Below are positions 1 to 11,974 of a stretch of 64,000 nucleotides of DNA, piece by piece. The position numbers and the translations under genes were made by a program. Positions within the stretch are counted from its first letter, which is position 1; every line of letters begins with the position of its first letter. The stretch is taken from positions 1,173,491 through 1,237,490 of the forward strand of contig CM057157.1 in the NCBI GenBank assembly GCA_029962745.1. The letters run 5' to 3'. Below the pieces are notes generated by a model that was not told where the DNA came from, made no database searches, and was given only the letters and a program-made list of their open reading frames with translations. The DNA comes from Echinometra lucunter. Its lineage: Eukaryota; Echinodermata; Echinoidea; Camarodonta; Echinometridae.

Positions 1-1220
1 GATAAAGATTGACAGTGATATCAATTTGTGATGAAGATCGGTTAGTTACCTGACTATAAAGAAAGCTTATGTATGCTTATGAAGAACAATTTGGAGACTA
101 CAAAGGGACATGATGATGATGATGATGCCGATTATGATACTGATGTTGATGATGTTGGTGGTGATGATGATGATGATTGTGATGATAGTGATGAAAATGA
201 GGTGTTAATAATGACAGCAATGATTATTGTAATGATAGTGATGGTATTATTAATGATGATGATGATTATGATTATGATGATGAGGATGAAGATGATCTTA
301 ATGAAAGGAATGAAAGTGGTGATGATAATGTTAAATGGGATGGGATATGCAGTGAAGAGGATCATGATGATGATGGTGATGATGATAACTGTTGTTCGAA
401 TGTTAAAAAGTGTTGATGTAATGTTGAAGATAATGATAGTAATGATTATGATAATGACTGTTGTTTTATAATGTTGAGGGTAGTGATGACATTAATGAAT
501 ATTGCTTTGTGATGGAGATTGGTTTCAAACCCAGGACTTAGTTGCAAGACACTCCAGATTTGCAGTGAACCATCACATCTCTGATGATGATGATGTTGAT
601 GGTGGTGGTGATGATGTGGTGATGATGATGGTGCTGGTGATCATGATGGTGGTGGTGGTGATGATGGTGATGAAGATGAAGGTGTTAATGATAATGATGA
701 TCATGATAATGGTGATGAAGATAATGGTTTTCGTGATGACGGTGAAGATTATGATGATCATGACGGTAATGATGATAATGGTGATGAAAATGGTGAATGA
801 TTACGGTGATAATTATGATTATGACGATGACGGTATTGATGATAATGTTGATGATGGTGGTGTTGATGATGATGATGATGATGATGATGATGACGACGAA
901 CATTATGATGGTGCTGTTGATGGTGTTGGCGATGATGATGGTGATGAAGATGACAGTGTTAATGATGACGGTTATGATAGTGCCGGTGGTGAAGAAGATG
1001 GTGCTAATGATGACAGTGATGATTATGATGATGATGATGATAATGATTATAGTAATGATCAAGATAATGGTTATTATGAGTATGAAGGTGAAAATTTGAA
1101 AGGAATGAAAGTGGTGATGATTGTGGTAAATGGCATGGGATAAGAGGATCATAATAGTGATGATGATGATTGTGTGTACATTGGAAAGGGTTGATGATGT
1201 AATGTCGAATATATAATAGT
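1..1220 (+). repeat. GAT-rich higher-order satellite, first block
   Basis: Imperfect GAT/GGT/AAT triplets are organised in longer units: blocks such as AAGAAAGCTTATGTAT, GGAATGAAAGTGGTGATGAT and ATCGGTTAGTT recur here and again near 2670-2960. Long Asp-rich or Met/Ile-rich open frames in all phases come from the triplet structure and have no support as genes. Confidence 0.9.
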
Positions 1221-1830
1221 GATGAAGGTAAGGCCTGGGGGGGGGGCACTTGACCCCAAAAGTGGTAGGTATGTGTCGCGGGCAAGACAAAAAACGGGGG
1301 CTTTGGAAGGGGCTAATTGTGAAAAGGAGGGTCTTCGGAACGGGCTTCTGAACTACAAATGTTTGTGAAAACGGGGGTCTTAGGAGCGGTTTAATGTACG
1401 TGTGGGTGCGTATGTATCCCTATGGAATGGGCGGGGTATACGTGCATGCAGCTAGCCTGGCGGCATGGGCGCCGGGTGAGCTCGCGCAGAGGCGATGGTC
1501 AGACAGCGCTCTGCGGGCCGCCTTCCACCAAAAAAACGCAGCTCGTTGTAGCGGATCAATGCGGCCGGAACGGCGTAACGAAAAAATATGTGAAGCTTTG
1601 GAATGGATTTCTTTCTTTTTTCCCGATAAGAAGAAAGTGCTATGCTTTGGAACGGCTTTCTTTGGGCAAACCCGGAGAATATAATAGGGGACCGGAACGC
1701 ACGCGCATGCCATTTGTACTGTGCATGCAGAGATCGGCAGCAACAGCCGAAAGTCAGGGCAAGTGACAAGTCCATGATCAAGTTCAAAATGACTTTAAAA
1801 TAAGTTTTAATTAAGTAATTATGTTCTAAT
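1221..1830. repeat. Non-GAT insert inside the satellite
   Basis: A GC-richer block interrupts the GAT array. It contains a G10 run, several CGGGGG-x-CTT motifs and a segment with CCGGAACGGCGTAACG-like sequence. No coding homology is recognised. It looks like an inserted repeat, but I see no clear terminal repeats. Confidence 0.5.
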
Positions 1831-2960
1831 ATATTAGTGATGATGATGATGATGATGGTGGTGGTGATGATGGTGGTGGTGATGATGGTGGTGGTAGTGA
1901 TAAAGATGGTGGTGGTGATGATATCGATGATGATGGTAGTGGTGGGGATCATAATGGTGGTGGTGATGATGGTGGTGGTAGTGATGAAGATGGTGGTGGT
2001 GATCATGATGGTGGTGGTGATGATGGTGGTGTTGATGATGATGATGTTAATAATGGTGGTGGTGGTGATGATGATCATGATTATGATGTTGATGGTGGTG
2101 GTGATGATGGTGGTGTTGATGATAATGATGATGATGATGATGTTGGTCGTAATGATGTGGTGATGATGGTGATGCTGGTGATCATGATGGTGGTGGTCGT
2201 AATGATGTGGTGATGATGGTGATGCTGGTGATCATGATGGTGGTGGTGATGATGGTGATGGTGATGGTGATGAAGATGAAGGTGTTATTGATAATGATCA
2301 TGATAATGCTGATGCAGATAATGGTTTTCATGATGATGATGAAGATTATGATGATCATGACGGTAATGATGATCATGGTGATGAAAATGGTGAATGGTTA
2401 CGGTGATAAATATGATTATGATGATGATGACGGTATTGATAATGTTGATGATGGTGGTGTTGGTGATGATGATGATGATGATGATAATTGTGATGAAGAT
2501 GATGGTGTTAGTGATGACGGTGGTGATTATGATGATTGTAATGATGTTAGTGGTTTCTTACCTAGGACCATCACATCTGTTGATGATGATGATGATTATG
2601 ATTACATTAATGATGATGATAATGGTTATAATGATGAGAATGAAGGGGATAATTTGAAAGGAATGAAGGTGATAGTTTAAAAGGAATGAAAGTGGTGATG
2701 ATTGTGGTAAATGGCATGGGATAAGAGTATCACAATAGTGATGATGATGATGATAATAGTGTGTTCATTGGAAAGTGTTGATGATGTAATGTTGATGAAT
2801 AGATAATAATGATGAAGGTAATGATTATAATAATGGCGGTTGTTTCATGATATTAAAGGTAATGATGAAATTAATGAATATTAAGTTGTGATGATGATCG
2901 GTTAGTTGATAGTTTAGTTTGCCTGATAACAAAGAAAGCTTATGTATACTTATGAGGAAA
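1831..2960 (+). repeat. GAT-rich higher-order satellite, second block
   Basis: The block restarts with GAT/GGT repeats. From about 2160 it reproduces the 620-1220 block with moderate divergence (GATCATGATGGTGGTGGT, GAAGATGAAGGTGTTA, GATGATCATGACGGTAATG and so on). It ends with the AAGAAAGCTTATGTATACTT motif also seen at about 60-80. Confidence 0.88.
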
Positions 2961-3055
2961 TATTGGGGGGGGGGGTGTTACAAGTGACTTCGTAATGAAG
3001 GCGAATTCCTTAACAAAGGGGCACTAACATTACAAGACTATTGCTCTAGACTTGC

Positions 3056-3555
3056 NNNNNNNNNNNNNNNNNNNNNNNNNNNNNNNNNNNNNNNNNNNNN
3101 NNNNNNNNNNNNNNNNNNNNNNNNNNNNNNNNNNNNNNNNNNNNNNNNNNNNNNNNNNNNNNNNNNNNNNNNNNNNNNNNNNNNNNNNNNNNNNNNNNNN
3201 NNNNNNNNNNNNNNNNNNNNNNNNNNNNNNNNNNNNNNNNNNNNNNNNNNNNNNNNNNNNNNNNNNNNNNNNNNNNNNNNNNNNNNNNNNNNNNNNNNNN
3301 NNNNNNNNNNNNNNNNNNNNNNNNNNNNNNNNNNNNNNNNNNNNNNNNNNNNNNNNNNNNNNNNNNNNNNNNNNNNNNNNNNNNNNNNNNNNNNNNNNNN
3401 NNNNNNNNNNNNNNNNNNNNNNNNNNNNNNNNNNNNNNNNNNNNNNNNNNNNNNNNNNNNNNNNNNNNNNNNNNNNNNNNNNNNNNNNNNNNNNNNNNNN
3501 NNNNNNNNNNNNNNNNNNNNNNNNNNNNNNNNNNNNNNNNNNNNNNNNNNNNNNN
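3056..3555. other. Assembly gap of 500 N
   Basis: Exactly 500 undetermined bases, probably a scaffold gap of arbitrary size. The true distance between the GAT array and the right flank is unknown. Confidence 0.99.
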
Positions 3556-3759
3556 CGGCCACATGCCCACAATATCACTCCACATTGCCTTTCTTTTGCT
3601 GATGATGCACCTGGCATGTCTGATATTGCACTCTTATGTCAGTATTGTAACAGGTAATCAGCTCTGGCAAAGCATACTGTTGTCTCTTGTTAATAGCTCA
3701 CTAATGATTGACATGATGATGTCACTGAGATCTTGAGCATGGGGTGGGGGAGGAGCTTA
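3556..3759. other. Unassigned sequence right of the gap
   Basis: I see no gene, RNA or repeat that I can name here. An open frame running into the N gap has no meaning. Confidence 0.6.
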
Positions 3760-4154
3760 GGAGGTTGAAAAAAATTATTGAATTCAGCTTTACTGTCAAC
3801 ATCAAAGTGAATTGAATGTATCAAACGTTTCAAATAACATCAACGGTTGTTGATTATCAATCAATGCAATGTGCTAAAATTTTTGTACAGTTTCTGTACA
3901 TTTGGGGTGGGGGTATGATTCCAATCTTTCATTTATTACAACCATACTTGTAGGTTGGATTTTGTAATGTAATGTAGGTAGAGGCCCAGATAATTACCAT
4001 TATGATTCACTTTTTTCTTTTGTCATTTTTTATTGATTTTTGTTGGTCATTGAGATTCTCTGAGATGCGCCTCAAATATTTTTAAGAATGAAGATGGCCC
4101 TCGAATAAAGTTCAATAAGTGGGCCCTCAAAGTAAAAAAGGTTAAGAAACACTG
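3760..4154. mobile_element. Second copy of the hAT-type MITE, left end degraded
   Basis: The interval shares the body of the element at 30253-30677: GAATTCAGCTTTACTGT, CAATGTGCTAA, GGTTGGATTTTGTAATG, and GTGGGCCCTC near the end. It ends GGTTAAGAAACACTGG. The left terminus is not recognisable. Confidence 0.7.
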
Positions 4155-4940
4155 GTCTAAATAATATCAAAGAAGTAGTTATTGATGACAGAATGTGTGA
4201 TTGTGTGTTAAAGCCCCTAATTTCACTGTTCAGTTATATGCCTTACAATTAACTATATATTATTTTTCCAGTTTCTGTACTCGAAAATCCATTGGAAAAG
4301 TCCACCTGGAATTTCCAGCTATATATCCAAGTCATTCACACAAAAGAATACACAATTATTCAGCAATTCAAAATTAAGGAAAACATGAAGTAAAATGACC
4401 GATGTAATCTTAAGAACATTTTGAATTTTTAGATAGTTTGAATGATGAATATATTTCAAAAATCTGATAAACATAATTATATCCCTTTTGTTGTGTGCCA
4501 TTGATTTTGCCGTCAAATTGGAAGTCTTATTCAGGGGCCACAGCCCTCCTCCCCCAAGCACACACTCTCTTTCGGCCAAAAAGAAATCGATCAAACTTGC
4601 TTTTTGAATGGGCTCAATATGTTCGCAAAAACCATGACAATTTAAGGGCTTCAGTGAGCTGCCCCCAGACCCCTTTCTGCTTGGGTGTCAGTGCAGAAGT
4701 TTTAACTTTAATTTGCCGTTGTTCCTCGTCTGCTTCTTCTATTCTTACATTCTTTACATTCTTCATTTTTTCTCTATTTTTTCTGTTTGCGTTTTGGGTA
4801 GAGCGACTGCCCCCTACCCCCGGTTACCCAGGTGAATCAAAGTAAATTCCAGTGAATTTTGTTTACATATAATGCATTGGTTTAAAGTACATTTAACAAG
4901 TCGTATAGTTTTGAACACAAAACATCATTGATCTGATAAA
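4155..4940. other. Intergenic, contains a C-rich repeat piece
   Basis: AT-rich DNA with no recognised coding. At 4530-4830 a GGGGCCACAGCCCTCCTCCCCC segment followed by a CT-rich tail resembles the G/C-run repeat family found at 44490-44820 and 53900-54600. Confidence 0.5.
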
Positions 4941-4943
4941 TAC

Positions 4944-5129
4944 TCACAAGTCCTCGCCAAGTAGATCACGATGCTGGTAACACACGCGTGATAGGTGGCG
5001 AGTTTTTCTTTTGCATCGCTTGCCCTTGGTCGTGGCGCATATGCAACGATGGGCCACCCTCGCCCAAGGCCCAACGTCTGGATCCACCTCCCTTGGATCC
5101 CTGTTCGCTTGCGGGGCGTAGTTATCCAT
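4944..5129 (-). CDS. Candidate small Cys/His protein or orphan exon
   Basis: On the minus strand an acceptor-like TTGTTCCAAACAG|C immediately precedes ATG. The 61-codon frame ends TTG TGA, and GTGAGT overlaps that end, so it may be an exon with a donor rather than a complete gene. The product begins MDNYAPQANRDPREVDPDVG and has C29-x-C31-ATTKGKRC39 with C50-x2-H53 (RVCYQH). This resembles the short C-x-ATTK-x-G-K-x-C-K-R...C-x2-H zinc-binding-like motif found in many uncharacterised eukaryotic and viral proteins. The block is clearly more GC-rich than its flanks. The function is unknown. It could also be a decayed exon or a transposon piece. Confidence 0.4.
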   Translation of the reverse strand: MDNYAPQANRDPREVDPDVGPWARVAHRCICATTKGKRCKRKTRHLSRVCYQHRDLLGEDL

Positions 5130-5171
5130 GCTGTTTGGAACAAGGTAAACAATAACAGTGCTAATTAGCAT

Positions 5172-5871
5172 GTGAAATTAAGAGTTTGGGTTCTTTTTTC
5201 TTGATTAAAAACATCAGTAAGTAAGCTAACACTTTATTTACTTTTTATTTCCGCGGTGTTTATCTCCTTACTGTAATTTATGAATATCCAAATTTTAATA
5301 TCCAGATTTATTGACTAATTTCACTCGAGTGTACACAAAATAATTGTATAGATATGAATACAATGATATACAAATTGCTTATAATAAAAAATTTGTTACA
5401 CATTACACATAGCCATTTTGCAAAAAAAAAAAAAAAAACTTCTCACAAGTATCTTTCGGTTTTATTCATATTCATAAAAAAATATTGTACTTACGTCGAA
5501 CGAAGCGAAGAAAATACTGAACGATGCTATGCTATAACCTGCATGTACAAGGGAGGGAAAAGAACAAGCAATGATTCAAGCTCGTAGTTCAAAATATGTT
5601 TGGGATTTTATTTAACCCTTTAACTGCTAAATTCGGAAATTTCCGCAATAAAGACCACCCAGTTTCAGAGCGGGTATTATAATAGCTTAAATATTTTGTT
5701 TGTAATATGCAAGTTATAATGAAATTGTAGTTTTTCTCTGAATTTCGTTTGAAGTGTACTTTCAGTATATTGAAAAAGTATATAGGGCGTGACTATTTAC
5801 TATTCATCTTATGGTTTACAAGCAAAAATGTCTTATTTATGTTTTTCATTTCGGTATATTACTTACATGCG

Positions 5872-5902
<31 letters not shown>

Positions 5903-6204
5903 ACATGCATGGAAGACGGTAGTGTCGTAGTGTAATTTTCCCATCATTCAAGTATGCATAATACATATTGTGATATTAATATCCCAGGAAAAGCTATAGC
6001 TTTAGAAAGAACTTTAAAATATGATTATCTCGGATTTAGAGGAATCAGAGGAGAAAGGTTGCAGTTAGTCACATGAATACATCAGAGATCAGCACAGTAT
6101 CAGCATCTTTTTGATTTAATTTTTTTATGATTGTCATCGGTATTATTGTTATCATCATCATTAGCAGCAGTAGTAGTAGTATCATCATCATCATCATTTT
6201 TTCC
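5172..6204. other. Intergenic with simple repeats
   Basis: No gene is visible. It contains a poly(A) run at 5420-5437, a CT microsatellite at 5873-5900 and CAT/AGT repeats at 6150-6200 that abut the truncated LINE. Confidence 0.6.
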
Positions 6205-8135
6205 CTCTAGAGGGATAAGACAAGGCTGTCCATTATCTGCTTTACTTTTTATTTTGGCCATTGAAGTAGTTAGTAATAAGATAAGAAGTGATGATGGTAT
6301 AAAAGGAATTCGTGTTGGAGAAAAATCTAAAGAAATAAAGATATGTCAGTTAGCTGACGATATGACACTATTCATTCAAAATATTTGCTCAGGGAATAAA
6401 GCTGTACAGTATATCACAGATTTTGGAAATTTTTCAGGTGTTGTATTAAATAAGGATAAAACACAGGCAATGTGGTTAGGGGAAGAAAAACCTTTTGAAA
6501 TGATAAGTGGTATTCCATGGGCTGAGAATTATGTTAAAGCTCTTGGCATATTCTTTTCAAGAAATGAATCCTTAAGCTGCGAGCTGAATTGGTCTAAAGA
6601 CAAAATAGATAAATAGAAAGATTACTGAACATTTGTAAACAGCGAAATCTTACATATAAAGGCAAGATAACTATTTTAAAAACATTAATATTACCAAAAT
6701 TTGTATACACTGCTCAAATTATCTTTTGTCCTAATGATTTGGTTAAGAGAATCGATAAGTTGATGATGAACTTTCTTTGGGGATCTAACGTTCATAAAGT
6801 AAAGAGGGCTAACGTTATCAGTGATCTATCAAAAGGTGGATTAAATATGTTAGACATAGGCTTACAGTTGAACAGTTTTAAGCTAAAATGGCTATTCAGA
6901 TATTTCGATGATACAAAATCAAAATGGAAATGGATGTTTGATTACTGGTTTGATAAACTAGGTGGAAGTTTCATTATAAGAAATTGCAAATGTGATCCAA
7001 AACATGTTTTGTCTTTGAAAACAATTCCCAAGTTTTATCGTGAAATATTATATGTCTACTTTACTTTGAAAAAAGAAAAACTGCTCAAGGATAACACAAA
7101 GATTATCTCAAGTGTAGAAATTTGCAAAGAGTTGTTATGGTTTAATGATAGCATCAGACACAATGGAAGGATGTTGTTATTCAGGAATTGGATACGGTCA
7201 AATATTTTATTCGTAGGTGATTTGGTATCTAAGAATACCTTCATTACAGTAAACGAACTAAAAGATAAGTTGGTAAATCTTGATGGACAATGGTTGTCAG
7301 AGTATGCAGTTTGCATTGCGGCATTGCCAAAAAATTGGAGAGAAAATTTAAAAGAAAACAATTTGTTTTTATTTAGAAGATTTAAGAACAACTGTTCGAA
7401 GAATGAATCCTGTTTGCCATATGTGATTACATCACTTACTAGTAGCTCTAGTGTGAAACAAATTTATCACGAGATGTTGCAATTAAATACTGAAACATCA
7501 AGGGCACAATTATTTTGGAGAGAAATGGTTGTAGAAGAGGAAAAACACTCTTGGACATATACGTGGACACTAAAACTTAAAAAAATTCAAGATAATACCA
7601 TTGCCCATTTTAATTTTAGATTTATGTACAACTTATTGCCAACTCTTTCTAATTTAAAGAAATGGAATATGAGAAGTAGTGATATTTGTGATGAATGTGA
7701 CCAGACAGGAGACTTATTACATATGTTTTGGTTTTGCTCGGAAGTTAAAAAGTTTTGGAAGTATATAGAAGCATATATAAGAAGGTGCTCAGATCAAAAT
7801 TTTAATTTGAACATCCAGTACGTTGTTTATGGTTTGCAAGAGACAAAGAAAGAAGAAATTAATTTGATACTGAACTACGCATTATTTTCGATTTTCAAGT
7901 GTATCAAGATTGAACTAGCTTCTACGAAAAAGAAAAGATGTACTGAAATGAAAACGATGTTTGCATATGTTTTGAAAAACCGATATGATGTTGAAAGATA
8001 TAAAAGGAAAGAAAATGTATTTATGAAGCTGACGAAATGGAACATTATGTTGAACAACTTGTGAAATACACGTTTGTATTATGTATTTTATTTCAATAAA
8101 GAAGACCAGATTTGGTTTATAAAAAAAAAAAAAAA
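6205..8135 (+). mobile_element. 5'-truncated L1-like non-LTR retrotransposon with poly(A)
   Basis: The element starts abruptly in the RT domain, after a CAT/AGT microsatellite. It contains GIRQGCPLSALLF, the catalytic box QLADDMTLF, the thumb and C-terminal region, and a final zinc-type motif (ICDECDQ...LLHMFWFC). The 3' UTR carries AATAAA (about 8095) and a 14-A tail ending near 8135. QGCPLSALLF with this C-terminal architecture is typical of L1/Tx1-type LINEs. 5' truncation with a poly(A) tail is the normal outcome of target-primed reverse transcription. Confidence 0.85.
6209..8064 (+). pseudogene. L1-like reverse transcriptase C-terminal part, one frameshift
   Basis: The frame runs from 6209 to a TAG at about 6614. 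After WSKDKIDK the expected continuation IERLLNICKQRNLTYKGK appears in the next frame, so a single base was lost from an A run at about 6610. The second frame is open to the TGA at 8062-8064, so only one lesion separates the two halves. The catalytic aspartates (LADD) are retained, but endonuclease and fingers are missing. The element is dead but relatively young. Confidence 0.8.
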
Positions 8136-9787
8136 ATCATCATCATGATCATTAATACTATCATTTTGCATCACTTTTACCTGGGTAAGAAGCAAACTTA
8201 ATCTCTGAATTCGACAAAGCTTGCCTCTTATACCAACGATCATAGTTTGAATGCGCCCTTCAGCAATGCTTCTACAACACATTTTCCGACGATTAAAAAA
8301 ATACAAATTTCTAAAAATGAATAAATATGCTCCCTGGCTATTCCATAGCCAATTCTCAAATTCAGTCATTTAAAAACAAAACCTATGATATAAAGCCAAC
8401 TGCAGCTCCAAGACGGTAAATAAACGTCTTTAACGTTATTGGTACGCAACGAAAGTAATCAACACACATAATGAAACTTCACTTCTTGGTTAGCAGTGAC
8501 CTTTTTTCACAGTAACTGAATCTAGATATGATATATGGCATAAATAATCTTACACGATATACATTGTGTATTTCAAGGTCTAATAATATACATATACATT
8601 TACGTGGATTTACATCCTATGAATAAAATAGTATCTTTTCGCTTGAATTTTGTTGCATCTAAATTGAGTGAAACTGACCGTTACAGTGGTATAGACAGAG
8701 TTGAACGAATAATGTTGGTAAATTAGAACAAATACGTAAGAAACTAAAATGTATAGACAGACTAAAATGTATATGTAGCTTTTTGAAATACAAGATCTAT
8801 GGTGGTTCTCGTGATAACCATGGCTGAATATAATCCAACAAAATAAACAGTCAAACAGCATCCAATAGTACAACATGAGATAGGAAGGTGTATGATACTC
8901 ACTCTCTCGAAGTCAAACGCAGAATGAGCGCCGAAAATGGTATTTCGTACTACCAGAAAATCTCAAGGGAGAGCCTTTGTCGAGGTTTCTTTGGCGTTGC
9001 TTCTTAATCTTTTAATACCTTGTGTTTCGAATCGGGTTTAAGTTCAGATTAACTTTCAATTATTTCAGAACTTGCGTGAATCGCGTCGAAATTTAAAAGC
9101 TTTTTTCTCTCTCTCTACACCATCCTATTCTTTTCTGGGAGTGAATAATCATTTTACGGGTCAGTGAATGAGGTTAAAATGGTTTAGTTTGGGAGCTTGT
9201 CCTAAGACAGTCACCCCCAATAAGTCGTCACCAAAGTTACTGTACTCATTCATTCTCCCACACATGTTTGTTTTGTTTTGTTTTTCTCAAAGTTGTCGGA
9301 TTTAGCCCCCCAAAACCGCCCCCTCCTTCCCCACACCCTAAGTGGGATCTATTTCTTCTCATCCATCCAATGCACTAAACTTTGTCAAAAGGAAGTACAT
9401 GTACAGAGTGAGACAGAAAAAATGTCCCATCATTTTGAAGTTGTCTTGTTTGAAGTATGAGCATTAAATGATGGGTTTCATGATATGTCTTGATAGAGTT
9501 ATCCTCCCAGCATTTATTGGTACCCTTTTCATTTGAATCTTTGCATGCATGACTGAATAACAGACAATCTTTAGAAGACTGCAAAATATCACTTGCGCCA
9601 AGTGGATGGGTGAAGAATAACACTGAGGACGAACTATAATATACTACTTACAAAGGGCTGAACATAAGTAACTGCTGCCAAATCAGGCAAGGCCTTTTGT
9701 AGGCAAGTACATGCAGTCGCCAGTCCCAGTCCGCCTGGAGATCGCCAAGCGTGTAACCACCGGTAGCGGGTAACACAGTCTTTGAGG

Positions 9788-9827
<40 letters not shown>

Positions 9828-10046
9828 CACACACACCCGTACATATATATCAGAGAGAGAGAGAGAGAGAGGGAAAGAGAGAGGGAAGTTCGAAAAAAAT
9901 CTGATTAGGAATAAATGACTTCTTGAAGATTGGAGATCACCACTCTCTTTCATTTTTGTTGTGTACACGTGCAATTCCTTTTTCTAAAACTTGCGCCCGG
10001 AATATTTCACTGAAAAGAGGTTTTCGTATTACTTCTTTTGCAAATA
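8136..10046. other. Intergenic with TA/CA/GA microsatellites
   Basis: I recognise no gene. A TA-CA compound microsatellite lies at 9787-9835 and a GA tract at 9851-9890. Open frames here are short and lack domain signals. Confidence 0.6.
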
Positions 10047-11780
10047 TTCAGATCTATCAAATATCTCAGATTTTAAGATTTTGACAGCTTCCTACAACTG
10101 AATGGAGCTTTGGTCTGAAATGCTTTTATCAGGCTGTGCATATGTTCAGAATGTGAAAGATTAATAACTTTCGAATCTTGATTACAACCTTTCTCAAATC
10201 ATGACCATACTAAAATAGATATAGTGAAAGAACTGCAGAATCACGTGACTTTTAATTTATTTCTTTTTAAATTGGGAAAGGAGTAAATACATTTATTGTT
10301 CAAATAATTGTCTTTCACGCCGTCCTACTTTTCTGAAAAAAAAAACCCAGACAGACTTTAAAAAAGAGGCATATCTCGACAAGCTGTCCGCTTGATACGT
10401 TTACTGGAAGAAAACCGACTCAAAACATCTGCTTTAAGGTGATAAGATGATATCAGTGTCAATAAAAAAATCATATTCAGAAAATGATTTTCAAAAATAA
10501 GCCACTTGTCGGGGTGTCAGTAACTGACATACCGAAGCACCTGGACGGAACACTAGCACTGAGCATGAAAGATTACAAAGACATCTATCCAATAGTCTTC
10601 TTCATTTAAAGGAATAAACTCATCCCGTTCTTCGATTTCTGTCTCTTTTTGTCCTCTTTCAGTTTAATCTCTCCATACTCATGTTTCACCAATATCGGAC
10701 ACTTAATGGATCTTGCATGCCCTTTTTTTTTCAAAACGATTTAAAATGTGACCGTCCAGCTCGAAACCCATAAAAAGTAGGCTAAAAGATATTGCGCTCG
10801 TTGCTTCGTTGGGCAAGCACAATGTGCATTAGAGTGCGAGCATTTGAAGCCGAGTCGACCAGTTTATGTGCATAATTGGTTCTAATGGTGCATATGGAAA
10901 AGGCGAAATACTTGTGACTGATTTCGGATATAATTCAACACTTTCCACCACATGGATTCCTTATAACTTTTTAAATGTTATTGAGTGTATTTTATAATAC
11001 AAGAACAGCTGGTTGTTGTTTTTTTTTTTTTAATTGATGGAAGGTGTGGGCCTTACCATTTAAATTTAAAAACGGAACCCCAAGCATCAACCAGGTAACT
11101 TCAGTTATTCCAAGAGTTTTGTTGTGTACTTGACAATTAATCTATAAGATTTCCGGTCAAAGTGTATGAGAAAGAATATAATTACACCTTCTCAATACGA
11201 CATGGGCATCGCCATTTTCTTGAGACGTGACATACTATGCGAAGTCAATTGCTTTGTAAATGTATTCAAATTTATTGATGTTTCTTTCCAACGTGTGTGT
11301 GGTAATGTAGTTCTTCATTCACCTGTTATTGTCTTTTGGACTATAGAACAGAACGCAAATTGCATGAATAAGTAGAGGTGAAGGTTTCGCACAAATGAAA
11401 ATCTATGTTTGTATTTTTTTAAATAAAGAAGTTACATTTGTTTCCCTGCTTATTTTACTCCAAATGAAGTGCTTTTTCCTTTCCAGCTACGACTTCCTTG
11501 CCTTGAATTTTTTTTTTTTTTTCACTAAACTGAAAACTCCTTCCAACTTAAGTTCTGTACATAGTTCATGTACAAATTCGCCTATAGATACGTCATGTTA
11601 TAGATAAAATGGCTGCACCCACATACGAGCTACAAGGCAGTTCCTCAATTTATCATTGATATCTTCATTTACATATCTCTTATACATTTTTCGTAAGGAA
11701 AGTTTCAATCAATAAGCAGGAAACATCGCATCTTGCAGCATAGGGTTTCCTTCAAAATTACGATAGGCCTATTATTCAAA

Positions 11781-11974
11781 TGGTTGGTTATTTTACCTGA
11801 CTGCTCAGAAAGCATGTGCATGAATATATTAAGTAAGCAACCAGAATATCGACGGCTTCAAGTCCTCTCTGAGAGATTTGATAATGACGATAGGGCACTA
11901 GGGCATTCACGTGGTTTCGTTCCCTGGTTTTCCCAGTTTATACGTGACCACTGTTCTCCCACTAAGCCATCGTG
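11781..11974 (-). mobile_element. tRNA-derived SINE, copy 1
   Basis: This is the degenerate version of the element at 13062-13280: it shares GTTGGTTATTTTACCTGACTG, AAAGCATGTGCATG, AAGTCCTCTCTGAGAGA and a tRNA-like end on the minus strand. The B-box is mutated (GGTTTCGTTCCC). Confidence 0.65.

Noticed and set aside
73..2680. Long Asp-rich and Met/Val-rich open frames on both strands
   Set aside because: They arise from GAT/ATG/TGA triplet phases of the satellite. All phases are open, there is no domain, and start/stop positions follow the repeat.
3030..3657. Open frames of 170-200 codons at the N gap
   Set aside because: Almost all residues are undetermined (N), so openness has no meaning.
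6739..8064. Independent 441-codon gene starting at 6739
   Set aside because: The frame continues upstream through LINE RT sequence (IERLLNICKQRN...), starts there only by a TTG codon, and is the second half of the frameshifted L1-like RT.
11166..11375. 69-codon frame conserved between the two direct-repeat copies (also at 61190-61399)
   Set aside because: The copies are duplicated DNA, so shared openness is expected. The differences are mostly amino-acid changing (for example I/V, Q/P, C/F, V/A), which does not suggest selection for a protein.
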